A stretch of DNA of 64,000 nt. Origin: Heterohyrax brucei. Lineage: Eukaryota; Chordata; Mammalia; Hyracoidea; Procaviidae. The position numbers and the translations under genes were made by a program. The stretch lies in contig CM053164.1 of the NCBI GenBank assembly GCA_028571685.1, positions 36,010,501 through 36,074,500 on the forward strand. Direction: 5' to 3'. The notes beneath the pieces are model-generated. The model did not search any database. It saw only the letters and a list, made by a program, of their open reading frames with translations, and was not told the DNA's origin. This document shows positions 13,335-26,436 of the stretch, in pieces (position 1 is the stretch's first letter; the number at the start of each line of letters is the position of its first letter).

Positions 13335-14240
13335 TTTTTCCTAGACTATATATTGAAAGCTAATTCAAAATAGATTTCACGTGCGCAAAGTGATAAGGGA
13401 GGAAAAAAGAATTCATTGCATCTGAATCCTATCTGAGGTACCTGAGAAACTGGGGTTTGTCGTGGGATTGGAACTCCTGAGCTAATCCATGGGGGGAGGC
13501 ACTGGCCAGAGTCACCCCTAGGGAAGACCTGGAAGTCTAATATCCCCACCAGAGGTACCGCATGAACCCAGCTAGTATCTCTGGTTGAGAAGCTGATACC
13601 AGGAGCACAGGCTATTCATGTAGTTATTTCTATCCCTTGCCTTCTTCTGAAAAAAAAAAGCTTATCTGGTGGCTTAGAGGGTAGCTGGAGACCTCTTAAA
13701 GCCAAGACCTCAGGCCCAGTGGTGAGCTGTGAAAGATTATTGTTCTTTCACCTGCGTGTTCTGGGGGAAGGGAGCATGGCTACACCTGCTCCTTCTTGCC
13801 TAAGGACAAGAAAAGCAAAATCTGAATTGACCAGGGTAGGGAAGAGAGATGAGAGCTGTGCTACTCTCCACTGCTGGGAGACAGGCCCTGAGTCTGCCTA
13901 CCAGGAAGGCAATGCATGCAACCTCCCTTCTATGGCAGGGGCAGTAGATCCTCTCAAGGGGCTCAAAGATTCTGTGCCCCCAGTAAGTGGCCTTGTGGCT
14001 CTGCCTACAAAGACCTTGACCTCCGTGCCAGGGACCAAGGTCCTTCAGCAGGGTGTACACTGTCCCTTCCTGTGGGGCCACATCTCCTTCCTTCCCTGCC
14101 CTGCTCTGAACTTTGGCTTCCTGGAGCTGAGGGTGGCCTCACGACCACCTTCTGCTTCAGCTCCCGGCTCCATGAGTAAAAGGCAGGCTCTCATCAAGAC
14201 ACGTTGGGGGAGGCATCGAGAACAACAACATAGGCCTTAG
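13335..14240. other. intronic sequence, nothing recognised
   Basis: I see no exon or named repeat. One open frame of 173 codons (13719-14240) has no recognisable protein family and no splice context that supports it. Confidence 0.45.
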
Positions 14241-14244
14241 GGCT

Positions 14245-14420
14245 GGAACTGGCTTGGAATCCCACTCTGCGACCAGCTGTGTGACCAGGGCAAGTCACTA
14301 AACCTCTCTGAGCCTTCCTTCATTGAAGATGACAGTACCAACCTCCTAGGATATAGGGGAGGATTTCATGAGATCCTGGATGTGAAAGTACACAACATTG
14401 TACCTACCAACAGTAAACAC
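14245..14420 (+). repeat. MIR
   Basis: Clear MIR core: CCAGCTGTGTGACCAGGGCA, AGTCACTAAACCTCTCTGAG and the following GAAGATGACAGTACCAACCT. Confidence 0.85.
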
Positions 14421-14424
14421 AGCT

Positions 14425-15355
14425 GTGGCTGTCAGTACTGGCCCAGGGTCTGGTGCATTCAGCAAAGGGCGAAGCTAGTGGAGGTTGGGAAGTCAGGGCC
14501 TGGGCCACAGATACAGAAGACAGAAAAAGCCTGGCCTTGTTCACAGGGCTGACAGATCCTGATCAAGCCCCTTGATAGGACCCATTTCCCCTGCTCTAGA
14601 AGGGAGGTCACATGCATCACCTTCCTGGTGGGGGGATAGAGGGCCTGTCTCCCAGCCGTGGAGAGCAACATAGCTCTCATCTCTATTCCCTGCCCTCTAA
14701 CATGTCCAGAGCACCTGTGCCCCAGGCACACTGCTCCCTCTTCCGCTCCGTAAACATTCTGTAGGAAGCTGGGTATTCATGGTAGTTTGCCTACACATGG
14801 CTAGCCCAGAGGCACAAAATGGCATACAATCTGAAATCATCTTCCCAGCAGACTTGCTCTTTCTTTGTGTCTGTCATGGAAAATCATGGACCCATCTGGG
14901 ACCCCAAACTCTAAACCTGTGGGTATTCCTTGGCCCCAGCTTTATTTCCCTAATGCACTGATTCTGAAAACTCAGGTGCTTCTGCCTCCTCCTTACTCCT
15001 CTGCCACCCTCCACCTCCACCACCTCTCCCTTTTCATGACCCCGTCACCCCTGGCCTGAATTGGTGGGCTCCAGGTCCATGGTAAGTCCCCTCTAATGCA
15101 GCTCTAGAAAGAAAGAAAAAAAAAATCACCTTCTCCCATTGTGGCATTTAACAGTCTTTCATCATCACCATAATGATGGAAGAAAGCAGCCTATTGCTGC
15201 CACCTTCCTTCTAATTCCAGGAGCCACAGGGCTCCTCACATCCTGAAGACTCTCAGCATTCTGTGACATTTAACTTGTTACCGTGGTGCCAAGGATTCTG
15301 CAGAGGTCTTTCTCCATAGCCACATCAACAGATTGAGCTTGTATAACTCCTACCC
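14425..15355. other. intronic sequence, nothing recognised
   Basis: No exon, RNA gene or repeat family recognised apart from short A-rich runs near 15110. Confidence 0.4.
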
Positions 15356-15361
15356 ACCCAC

Positions 15362-15560
15362 TGAGTCCCTGAGTGGTGCAGTTTGCTCTGGCTACTAACC
15401 CAAAGGTTGGCAGTTTGAAGCCACTCAATGGCACTATGGAAGAAAGACGTGACCGTCTGCTGTAACAATTATGGTAAGAAGTGCTGTGGAGCAGCTCTAC
15501 ACTGTAACACATGGGAATGTCATGAGTCGTAATCAACTGGACAACAGATCTGGTTATGGT
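15362..15560 (+). repeat. AfroSINE, longer variant
   Basis: Forward copy starting GAGTCCCTGAGTGGTGCAG, with GGTTGGCAGTTTGAAGCC as B-box region. The middle has GGAAGAAAGACGTGACC and the end has ATGAGTCGTAATCAACTGG. Confidence 0.85.
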
Positions 15561-15734
15561 TTCCTCACCAACCAACAAATGCTGTAAGCAGAGACAATGT
15601 GTGGAGCCCATGGCTGGCAGCATGAATGGTGCCCAGGAACTAGGTTCTGCATCAGGATGCTTGCGTAGAATTCCAGCCCCATGACCCACTAGCCAAATGA
15701 ACATGTATTAGACAGCGAATAATCCTGCGCCTCA

Positions 15735-15862
15735 GCTTCCTTGTCTGCCACGTGGGGACAACAATGGTGCTATTCTCATAGGCATGCTTTGAGGACTGAT
15801 TACTGTATCTAAGCTCGTAGCACAGTGCCTGGCACATAGTAAGCTCACAGTAACATTAACTG
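15735..15862 (+). repeat. MIR-like fragment (3' part)
   Basis: Carries TCAGCTTCCTTGTCTGCCAC and the MIR ending CAGTGCCTGGCACATAGTAA. Confidence 0.7.
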
Positions 15863-15864
15863 TT

Positions 15865-18405
15865 CTTGTTATTACTGCTCCTTTAAGTCCTAGAGAATCT
15901 GGGCAACAAATGTTCTGTGAATCAGCTTTGGCTTCAGACTTCCATGACTTTTAAGTCAGAATGTCTCAAACAATCTCATAAATCTGATGAACATAGCCCT
16001 CAACACAGGCCTGGAGCCACATTGCCTTGTCCTACCATTGCCTTACCTCTCCTCCCCAGATCCCACCCCCAGCACACACACACCCCCACCCAGAAGTAGG
16101 TGCCTACAAGCCTGCAGAAGCTGAAACCTCATCTACACCGAGACAGCACTGGCCCCGCCCTGTCTAAGGCAGCCCTCCTCCCCTCACAGGGCTCCATCCT
16201 CCAGGGGTTTGTTAAGCATTAATTAAAGGGCTGTGTAGGGCTTAACGGTTTTGTTAACAGATCATTTGACTATAAGTGAACCAGGCAAGTGGAAAGATGC
16301 TGCAAAGGCAGCCAGACCACCCAGATAGCAGGTCAGCCTCCGTACCGGACGTGACCCCTGGCCACCCCGACCCTGTTTATGTGTCTCTCAGGGCTCCCCA
16401 GCTCAGTGGGCACAGGCAGAGTGAAGCACCTTGCCTCCTTTGCACACTGAGTTGAGCACCACTGTGTGTGAGGGACATAGGCTACCAGCCCGAGTCTCTG
16501 CTGAGCATCTGTGAGACCATAAATCCCCCTCCCAGGGAAGTCAAAGTGCTCGTGGGACTGAAAGGGCTTTTCAGATGGAAGCAAAGGGAAGGAGCATGTT
16601 CTTTCCAGGCCCCCAGATCACGTTGCTGACCCACAGCAGGAAGCTAGCTGCCCTGGTCCAAAGCCCTGTCTTCTCTTAAGCAAGAGGACCTCAGCAGATA
16701 CCAGCGGGCATGACACACTAGGTTCTAGCTCAGTGACGCCAGAGGCCACTGAGGGGCCGGACTCATGTCACTTCCCTCCCTGCTGCATCACCAGGTATGT
16801 AATGAGCAACAAACGTGTGCGGTATTAGGTACCTACTGTGTGCAGACCCCGTGCATGGCTGTCCAAGTACAGATCTCGGATCTTACTGGACATGGGGCAC
16901 CGAGTTGATGCCAACAAGGTTCCAGATGCCATGCTAGGGCCCAGAGGTGGAGGATGTACAAGTCTGCCGTGGAGGAGCCTGCACTCCATCTGGGAAGACC
17001 AGAAGCTGCTAGCAGTGAGCGCTGCAGGGCCTGGAGGAACAGGAGGTCAGACGCACTGTGGGGGGGAGACTAAGCTGGGCTTGTAAGTTGAAATGAGAAA
17101 GAAGAGGCAAGAGTTGGAAAGGTGTGCCACAGATGCAGGTTGTTAGGAGAGAATGCTTGAAATAAGAGCCAGGAACACAATCACAATTTCCCACAGATTC
17201 ATCTCTCATGCAATTATACACACACGCACACTCTCCCTCTCTCCCTCCCTCCCTCCCTCTCTCCCTCCCTCCCTCCCTCCCTCTCTTCCTCCCTCCTAAA
17301 ACCTGTCCTGCTTTGAGACAAGATCAACTTGGGTCAATTTAAACGTAAAGACCCTCGAGAATCACTTCTCTTATGCCCTGCACACAAATTCCAGGAAGCC
17401 TGCTCAGACCACTTGGTCAAATGACCTCAGTCCATATATGGCAGGCCCCAGTCATGATCTAGGGCAAGAGTTCATTTTCTCTATCTCTGAGCCCAGGCAG
17501 CTCTTAGAGGTGAAGACCTTTCTGATCTTCAGGGGCTTTGATCTCAGTAGGAAGCACTTGGGGCCATTAACTGTAACACATCTGGGATGGGAAATTCTTT
17601 GTCAACCTCCTTTCTCTCTCCTATGGCATCTAATGGCCAGTTTCCTATTGCCTCCTTGCTATTGAAATGCCCAGCATCTGCTGTCTTTGCAGGGACTATC
17701 AGACCATATCAGACTGACTCCTGTCCCAGAGGAGTTTTTAACAGTTTTTGAAGTTGGGATGAGTTTTGAGATGAACAGGATCAGGCAAGCTATGATTTGC
17801 CTGCTGCCTCTACTCATGCACTGGGATGGACTGAGGTGGTCCCAGGTCCCCCAATTCATGAAACAAAGCCAGAGAAACATGGCACAAAACTAATGTAAAG
17901 AAACAATTGGTGGATTCGCATCCCATCCAGGGGCACGTGCGCTATTTTAGAAATTTAAAATGTAAGAATAACACAAGCATCATATTTCAGAAATGCAAGA
18001 CACTGTGTAAGGTGCCAGAAGAAAAAAAATGACCAAAGGGTTATCTATTGAACACGTCTGTTGTCATAGCCTGCTTTTGCGGCATCACTCTCTTCTTTTT
18101 GAGAGGGACTTCTTAGAGGGGAGCCCAGGCGTTTTCATTCAGGGCAGCATCTATCAATCACTCTTTACTGTCCAAAACTCCCTGCAGCCCACTGCATGAC
18201 CAAGCATGGTACAGCAAACTGGCCTTGTCCACTGCCCCCCTCCACCAGGGGAGATCTTGGTATTTTACATCATCAGTGCCTCAGGTGCACACACATCCCT
18301 GGCAAGTGCGTATTAGGTTTCTACTAACTTTCTTAGGTGTCTGCATCATGGGCCACATACCAGTCTGGTTGGTAAACAGAATGGGGTAGCCCCAGTTCAG
18401 ATATA
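15865..18405. other. intronic sequence, mostly unrecognised
   Basis: No supported exon. It contains a CCCT-type microsatellite (17231-17297) and an AT-rich block near 16205-16275 with an HNF1-like word (GTTAAGCATTAATTAA) and a GTTAAC half site. The remainder shows only chance open frames. Confidence 0.4.
17231..17297. repeat. (CCCT)n microsatellite
   Basis: Pyrimidine-only tetranucleotide repeat with CTCT interruptions. Confidence 0.97.
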
Positions 18406-18410
18406 TGCAT

Positions 18411-18950
18411 TCTGACAATTAAGTCTGCAAACTTAGTTGTTCTAAGTGCAACCTACCTCATTCTGGAATATCAGTACGATCACCTTCAAAGTACTCACCT
18501 TGCGGATCTATGCACTGATGCCAGTGCCTCTTCCACCCTTCAAAGCAATTTTGGAACTCTTTCTAGAATGACCATTGCACATGGTAGCAAATTCACAAAC
18601 TTAATTGTACAGTTGTCTGTGAGAGAGTTTTTAGCCAGTGAACAAATAACTGTATAGGAATACCTCTGTACTTACCCAGTCTAGCCCCCAATGACCTTTT
18701 TCTTTCCCTGGAGATAAAGGAGATATTGAAAGGAAAGCATCTTGACATTCAGAACATCAAGGGTAATAAGATGACAGCGCTGATGGCCATTCCATATAAA
18801 GAGTTTCAAATTTGCTTTGAAGAGTGGACTAGGTGCTGGCATCAGTGCATAGCTTCCCAAGGAGAGTGCTTCAAAGGTGACCATAGTGATATTCAGCAAT
18901 GAGGTACATAGCACTTTTCCTAGGATCAGTTAGTAAACTTAGTTGGTGGG
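18411..18950 (+). mobile_element. fold-back mariner derivative, copy 1
   Basis: The right part (about 18690-18902) translates on the + strand to the C-terminal end of a mariner transposase. It includes EIKEILKGKHLDIQNIKGNK, FEEWTRCWHQCIASQGECF and a stop at 18900. The left part (about 18411-18595) is the reverse complement of the element's right end, so the two arms pair over roughly 160 bp. The left terminus reads TCTGACAATTAAGTCTGCAA. No complete transposase is present, so it cannot have moved itself. It is in the same orientation as the copy at 32984 and opposite to the copy at 34604. Confidence 0.85.
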
Positions 18951-19006
18951 CTTCATACTTACAAATAACCTCTGCCTTTTAACTGTGGGGCTTCTCAGTG
19001 ATTCCT

Positions 19007-19155
19007 GGGAACCCTGGTGGTGTAGTGGTTAAGAGCTTGACTGTTAACTGGAAGGTCAGCAGTTCAAATCCAAATTCTTGGAAACCCTGTGGAACAGTCC
19101 TACTCTGCCCTGTAGGGTCACTATGACTCATAGTCAACTCAATGATGTGTTTCTT
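19007..19155 (+). repeat. AfroSINE
   Basis: Forward copy: GGGAACCCTGGTGGTGTAGT, GGTCAGCAGTTCAAATCC (B box) and CCCTGTAGGGTCACTATGA. The part between the tRNA-like head and the core is shortened. Confidence 0.92.
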
Positions 19156-19159
19156 TTAC

Positions 19160-20150
19160 TGTTATTTGAACTTTTTGTAAATGTATTATTACCATTCTTA
19201 CACCTACCAACTGCTTACTCTGAGCACTCACTCTATATGTTTTGTTTCATTATTAGAATTAATTTTTATTTCCATAGAACCAGGGAAGGGATCTCAGGAT
19301 TATCTCATGAGAGCAGGAACCTACTGCCGTGACAGAGGACTAAGGAGGAGCTACTGCTGGCATCCCTGAATGCTAGATCGTTCTTCCTGTTACATGATCA
19401 AGAGCTATCTTCCTGTAACTTCCACAGTCCAGTCCTGCTCTTAGGGGCCACCTGGAGCAAAGCTAGTCCCTGTTCTACATGACAGCCCTTCAGAGTTTTT
19501 GAAGATGGCAGAACCTCCTTTCCTGCAGGCTGAATATCTCTGGTGACCTCAGCTACTCATACTCAGGTCCTGTTGCCATGCTGGTGTCTGCCCTGGCAAG
19601 CCACAGCACCTCTTAAGGGGACAGCAGAGGAGAGGGTGAGTGGCCTAGACTGTCACCTTCCTTGGTCCTGACCATTGTGGATATTCTGACTTTTCCTTAA
19701 TGGTCATGGTTTATTTGTGTAAAATACACACATGTACACTCTCATGTATACATACTGAAACTTCAAAATTAAGAGATAAAAAATATCTGAAGGGCTCTAT
19801 TGTCTACCGCACCAGTTTCGTTGGGTTCTTCTTTTCAGCAAGATTGGGAAGCTCCCTTCTTTTCTGAGCATGTTTGCCCCATGAAGTCTCAGCTATAGGG
19901 TCAAGTTAACCTTTCCACTGAGGTTTTTAATTCTTCCCTTTTGAGCTCTAAGGGTTCAGTGTATCCAGGGCCTGTCTTAGCCACTCTGCCCCAGCCATGG
20001 CCTCCCAAGCAGCCCATGGCCTCCCTCTCGCTTATGAGAATTTATTTCTAAGAAATACTCCATCCCTCTCCTTTTAACCATTTCCAGCCCCCGCCTGCAC
20101 TGGCACTACCACCACAGAACAAGAAGTTACTTTAAATGTCATTTGGAATG
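19160..20150. other. intronic sequence before the L1
   Basis: No exon recognised. It may include old repeat fragments I cannot name. Confidence 0.35.
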
Positions 20151-20589
20151 TTAAAAAAAAAAAAAAGAAAGAAACCTCAGGGTGGTGTCAAGATGGCCAA
20201 CTAAATGCACGTCTCCCTAAATCCCTCTGGAAACCAAGAGCTGAAATGATAATTAAACAGAGCCTTCTGGACACCTAGTAAGCCCTGGGATGTAGCATAG
20301 GGATGTTAATTTGGACTTCATACCACTGAATGCAAAACCTCCTCTCTCTCAGTGACCCTACTCTCCATGAGCTGAGGCTTGCACACACCAAAGACAGCCT
20401 AGAGAAACAACTGTGGTCCATCTTCACAGCATCTCTCTCAGCCTTTATGGACTCACATGAAGCCCAAAAAGCAACAAACGTTGGAGAATACAGTAACCCA
20501 GAAGTCACCCATGGTGTTAGAAGACCCCCAAAAGAAACCACCTCAGAACTTCCCAGATGAAGAAGCTTTTCTGAAACTGTCAGAAGGTG

Positions 20590-21422
20590 AATACAAAAGG
20601 ATTATATAGAGAACCTGCCTAGGCCTTATACAAAATGCAGCAGAACAAAGCGAAAAATTAAACAAGCTGTTAATCTGATGGAACATCAGTACTCAGAAAT
20701 CTAACAGATCAAGAACAAAATCAAAGACATAGGAGCTTCAATTCAAAGCCAAGAAAACATAATTGAACAAATGGAAAAGAGAATTTCTGATTTGGAAGAC
20801 AGAGCTACTGCCTCCAGCATCTATGAGGAGAAATTAAAAAAAGAAACAAGAAAAATGAAGAAGCATTAAGAAGCATGTGGGACTCTATTAAGAAGAACAA
20901 TCTATGATTAATTGGGGTTCCTGAACAGGGCAAGACACCTGAGAACACAGAGAGTATTGTTGCTGAGGTGCTGACAGAAACTTACCAGAAACTATGAAAG
21001 AAGAGAATATAGATATCCAAGATACATATCGAACACCACTCAATATAGATCTCAATAGAAAGACTCCAAGTCATATTATAATCGAGCTTAACAAAATGAA
21101 ACATAAGCAGAAACTCTTAAAGGCAGCAAGATTCTAAGCAAAGCTGACATTCAGAGGGAAACCCTGTAGGCTTTCTTCGGATTTCTCAGCAGAAACCATG
21201 CTGGCAGAGAGACAGTGGCGTGACAGATTCAAAGCCTTAAAGGAGAAGAACTTCCAACCAAGAATTATATATCCTGCAAAACTGTCTTTCAAATATGAAA
21301 ATGAAATGAAGACATTTGCAGGTAAACAGAAACTCAGAGACTTTCTAAAAACCAAACCAAAGCTACAAGAAATACTGAATTTCTTAGTTTGGAAGAACAA
21401 AACCACTAACTTTATATTTTAA
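20590..21422 (+). pseudogene. L1 ORF1 remnant (RNA-binding nucleic-acid chaperone)
   Basis: ORF1p normally forms a coiled-coil trimer that binds L1 RNA. Here the coiled-coil-like part (about 20690-20870, Lys/Glu/Gln-rich) is interrupted by stops. The C-terminal domain is readable at 21198-21422, with LKEKNFQPRIIYPAKLSF followed by GKQKLRDFLKTKPKLQEI, which are hallmark L1 ORF1 segments. Frame changes and stops between these parts mean no full protein can be made. Confidence 0.85.
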
Positions 21423-21829
21423 AAGGACACATATCCAGAATCCTACTTAGTTAGGAAAGGCTCCAAACACAATCAAAGCTGTAATAGTGAAAGAAACAAT
21501 CTAGTGATCATATCATGTAAACTATTATATCATCATATTAAAAAAGAGGGATGTACTACCATCGTTATAGTCCTTCCAGATGGAGAGGAAGTTGACAAGA
21601 CTAGTAGGAATCAAAATTGGGTTTATATATAGTTTAGTAAGTGGGATCATAGGGGCAGCCTTAAAGTATAATAAAAAAACAACATACCATATCAAGAAAT
21701 GTAATACAGAGTCTCAACAACCACAAAACCAACCCTGAAAAAAGTGAAAAATCAACTCACAAAGAAGGTCGCAGAACAGATTAGTAAGAACAACAGAGAA
21801 AACATCAACACAAAAATAAAGAAATCACA

Positions 21830-24800
21830 ATGGCAGCACTGAACACATACCTATCACTAATTACACTGAATGTGAATGGACTGAATACTCCAGTAAAGAG
21901 ACATTGCGTGACACCTTGGATCAAAAGATATGACCCATCTATGTGTTGCCTACAAGAAACTCACCTTAGACTTAAAGATAGGAACAAACTGAAAATTAAA
22001 GGATGGAAGAATATATATCAAGCTGACAATGAACAAAGAAGAGCAGATGTGGTACTTCTAATCTCAGATAAAATTGATTTTAATGTAAAATCCACCATCA
22101 TGGACAAGGATGGTCACTACTGCTGAAAGGTTCAATACACAAGCAGGACTTAACAATATTAAATATTTATGCACCTAATATTAAAGGACCTAAATATGTC
22201 AAAGAAACATTGACTACACTCAAAAAGGAGATAGATTACTCTACAATAATAGTAGGAGACTTCAACACTCCCCTCTCAATATTGGACAGATCGTCTAGAA
22301 AAAAGCTCAGTAAAGACACAGAAGACCTTATTGCCACAATTAACCAACTAGACCTCATCGACATAGACAGAACTTTCTATCCATCAGCGGACAACTACAC
22401 CTTCTTTTCCAGTGCCCATGGAACATTCTCCAGAATAGACCATGTGTTAGGACATAAAGGGATTCTCAAAAAAATCCATACCATTGAATTAATGCAGAGC
22501 ATCTTCTCAGATCAAGAAGCCATGAAAGTCAAAATCAATAGCAGAAAAAACATAGATAGAAAGTGGAACTCATGGAAACTGAACACCGCCTTGCTCAAAA
22601 ATCCATGGGTTGTAGAAGAAATCAAGGATGAAATAAAGAAATTTGTGGATTCCAACAAGAACGAAAACACTTCCTACCTATGGGATACAGCCAAAGTAGT
22701 GCTCAGAGGTCAGTTTATCACCACAAATGTACACATCTAGAAGGAAGAAGGAAACCAAACCAAAGAACTGACCCTACAGCTTGAACAAGTAGAGGGAACA
22801 ACAGAGGAACCCCTCAGGCACCAGAAGGAAACAGATCATAAAGATTAGAGCAGAACTAAATGATTTAGACAACAGAAGAACAATTGAAAAAATTGAAAAG
22901 ACCAAAAGCTGGTTTTTTTTAAAAGATCAACCCAATTGACAAACCACTGGCTAAACTTGCTAAAGAAAAACAGGAAAGGAAACAACCCAAATAAGAAATG
23001 AGAGGGGAATTGTCACCATGGATCCAACAGAAATCAAAAATATCATTGCTGAATACTATGAAAGACTGTATTCTAAAAAATTTGAAAACCCAGAGGAAAT
23101 GGACAAATTCCTACATTCATATCACAAACCAAAATTATCACAAGGTGAAGAAGAACAACTTAATAAACCTATCACAAAGGAAGAGATTGAACAAGTCATC
23201 AAAAAAAGAACTACAGACCAATATCACTGATGAATCTAGATGCAAAAATCTTCAACAAAATTCTTGCCAATAGAATACAACAAGATATCCAAAAAATAAT
23301 CCATCATGCCCAAGTTGGATTCATACTAGGGGTGCAAGGCTGGTTCAACATCAGAAAAGCAATTAATGTGATCAACCACATAAATACCACAAAAGACAAG
23401 AACCACCTGATTTTGTCTATTGATGCAGAAAAGGCATTTGATAAAGTCCAACACCCATTCATGCTAAAAACTCTCAGCAAAATAGGAATAGATAGCCAGT
23501 TCCTCAATGCAATAAGGGCCATTTATACAAAGCCAACTGCCTACATCATCCTGAATGGAGAAAGACTGAAACAGTTTCCCTTGAGAACAGGAAATAGAAA
23601 AGGATGCCCACTCTCACCTCTCCTATTCAGTATTGAACTAGAAGTTCTAACCAGAGCAACTGGACAAGACCAAAAAATAAAGAGCATCTGCGTCAGTAAA
23701 GAAGAACTAAAAATCTCCCTATTTGCTGATGATATGATTGTATATGCAGAGAATGCCAAAGAATCCATAAGGAAACTACTCAGGCTGATAGAAGAGTTCA
23801 GCAAAGTCTCAGGATACAGATAAACATAAGTAAATCAGTAGGATTCCTTTATACCAACAACGAGATTATTAAGGAAGAAATCACCAAGTCAATACCATTT
23901 ACTATGGCCTCTAACAGAATGAAGTACCTAGGAATAAATTTAACCAGAGAAATAACAGACCTTTACAAAGAGAACTATAAACCCTTACTACAAGAAACTA
24001 AGAGAGACTTACATAAATGGAGAAACGTACTTTGCTTATGGATAGGAAGACAACATTGTGAAAATGTCTGTTTTACCCAAAGCAATCTACTTATACAGTG
24101 CAATCCCAATACAAGTTCCAGTGACATTTTTTAATGAGATGAAGGAACGAATTACCAACTTTGTCTGGAAAGGCAAGAACCCCCAGATAAGTAAAGCATT
24201 ACTAAAGAAGAACACACTGGGGGGCCTCTCATTACCCGACCTTAGAACATATTACACTGCCACAGTAGTCAAAACAGCCTAGTACTGGTATAAAAACAGA
24301 CAGATGGATCAGTAGAACAGAATCGAGACCCCAGAAATGACATCATCTGCCTATGAACAGTTGAGATTTGACAAAGGCCCTAAGACATTAAACTGGGGTA
24401 AAAACAATCTTTTCAACAAATGGTGCTGGCAAAATTGGATATCCATCTGCACTAAATTAAAACAAGACCCATACCTTACACCTTATACAAAAACCAGCTC
24501 AAACAGGATAAAAGACCTAAATATCAAATCTAAAACAATAAAGCTCATCCAAGAGAAAGTAGAAACAGCAATGGAAGGTTTAATACACAATGGAGACAGA
24601 CTTCAAAATCTGGCAAACAAACCAAAATCATCAGAAGAGAAAATAGATAAATGGGAACTACTAAGAATAAATCACTTTTGCTTATCCAAAGACCTTATTA
24701 ATAGAATTAAAAGGCTACCTACAGAATGGGAAAAAATATTTGGCAACTCTGTATCAGACTGATGCCTGATCTCCATAATCTATAAGGTATTACAAAATAT

Positions 24801-25409
24801 CAATAAGAAAAAGATAAATCATCCAATTAAGCAATGGGCAAAAGAGATGGACTGACATTTCCCTAAAGAGGAGATCCAAGCAGCCAAAAAACACGTGCAG
24901 ACATGCTCACAATCATTAGCTATTAAAGAAATTCAAATCAAAACAACAATAAGATACCATCTCACCCCAGCAAGGTTGGCCATGATCCAAAAAATGCAAA
25001 ACAACAAATCATGGAGACGCTGTGGGGAGATTGGAACTCTCCTATACTGTTGGTGGGATTTCAAAATGGCACGACCTCTTTGGAAAGCAATCTGGAGCTC
25101 CCTTAAAAAAATGGATATAGATATACCATTTGACCCAGTAATTCCACTGCTTGGAATATATATCCTACAGAATCCAGGCCATTCACACCAACTGATACAT
25201 GCACACGAATGTTCATTGCAGCACAGCCCACAATAGCAAAAATATGGAATCAACTCAGATGCCCAACAACAGAGAAATGGGTAGGTAAACTACGGTATAT
25301 ATATTCAATGGAACACCATGCAATGATAAAGAACAACGATGATTGCAGAAAACATCTCTTAACCTGGTTTCAACTGGAGGACATTATGCTGAGTGAAAGT
25401 AGTCAGTGA
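21830..25409 (+). pseudogene. L1 ORF2 remnant (endonuclease / reverse transcriptase)
   Basis: The endonuclease part at 21830-22740 shows SLITLNVNGLNTP, CLQETHLRL, GDFNTPLS and SRIDHVLG, all typical of APE-like L1 endonucleases. It is cut by a TGA at about 22124. The reverse transcriptase follows at about 22998-23823, with [17 protein letters not shown] and the catalytic FADD at 23722-23733. A stop follows at 23821. Near 23195-23205 the sequence jumps from EQVIKK to NYRPISLMN, an internal deletion of roughly 60-70 residues with a frame change. The C-terminal part with the Cys/His-rich region (CGEIGTLLYCWW) is at 24895-25236. The pieces lie in different frames, so the protein is dead. Confidence 0.92.
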
Positions 25410-26436
25410 CAAAAGGACAAATATTGCATGAGACCCCTACTATAAGAACTTAAAAACAGACTCATGTATAGAAGAAAAGACTCTGAAGGCTGCAAGGGTG
25501 GGGAGGGAGGCTGGGTGGGGGTGGGGGAAGGATTTAGATTAGATAGTTAATAGAAATTTGGTTAGGTGAAATCAGTGGCAGCACACATTAGAAAGAAGAT
25601 CAATAGTAACTGAACTTTAACACAATTTGTGTACTCCTTCCATCTTAACCCAATATTGCAAGGACCGAGTAGCTAGGGCAGGGAGCCAGGGACCATGCTT
25701 TCAGGGGAAATTGAGGCCAGTTGTCACAGCTAGCATTTTATTAATGAGTACTGTCTGCACCCCTCATCAGTGAGTGGCGTCTGGGGTCTTAAAAGCTGCC
25801 ATCTGAGGGTACAGCAAATGGTCCCAACTCAACAGAAATGAATGATCACCAAGGACAGGAACAACATGGGGAAGAGAGAACCCAGAGGACAGAGGGACCC
25901 ACATGAGTGGGTCTCTACATCAACTTGTGACCAGAAGAACCAGATGGTGCCCGGCCACCACCAGTGGCCGCTCACCAAAGTGGAGTCTTACTGGCAACAA
26001 GAGAATAAATAGGGATGTACACTGAGATCTTCAATAAAAGACTGCAATTGATGGTCCAGGTGCTTTGGAGTTCCCCTGGGAGCATGCCCCTGCCCCTGAT
26101 GCTGCCCCTGTCCATAAATCATAATGAAGGTCAACTTTTCCATCAGCAATGAATTGGACTTGGTGATGCAGAGTGACCATATCTTGTGGGAATTTTATGC
26201 TTCTGTGCATCTATAGGATATCATCTTGCTGACCTCTTGCTGGAGGAAGGGGAGTGGGTGAAGAGGAGGGGATAGGAGACTGTTGGGAGAAAGGACATGT
26301 CTGGAGCAAACAGGAGGGTTATGGTGTCACCGGGCAAGGAGAACAGTGGGAGCTACATATAGGTGAGCATGCGAATTTACATGGGAATGTACATATTCAT
26401 TCACTCATAATAAAAAAAAAAAAGAAAGAAACCTCA

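Larger units (their letters stand above)
20180..26423 (+). mobile_element. near full-length L1 (LINE-1), defective
   Basis: A 6.2-kb L1 on the + strand. It is flanked by a target-site duplication whose core, GAAAGAAACCTCA, occurs immediately before the element (ending 20179) and again after its A tail (ending 26436), each preceded by an A run. It has a short 5' part starting GGGTGGTGTCAAGATGGCC, ORF1 remnants, ORF2 with endonuclease and reverse-transcriptase segments, and a long 3' UTR. The 3' UTR carries a G-rich polypurine tract at 25496-25530, a typical L1 feature. Several stops and frameshifts make it inactive. It lies in sense with KLHL29. Confidence 0.95.

Noticed and set aside
13719-14240. 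173-codon + strand ORF
   Set aside because: No known domain, and base composition like the surrounding intron; treated as chance.
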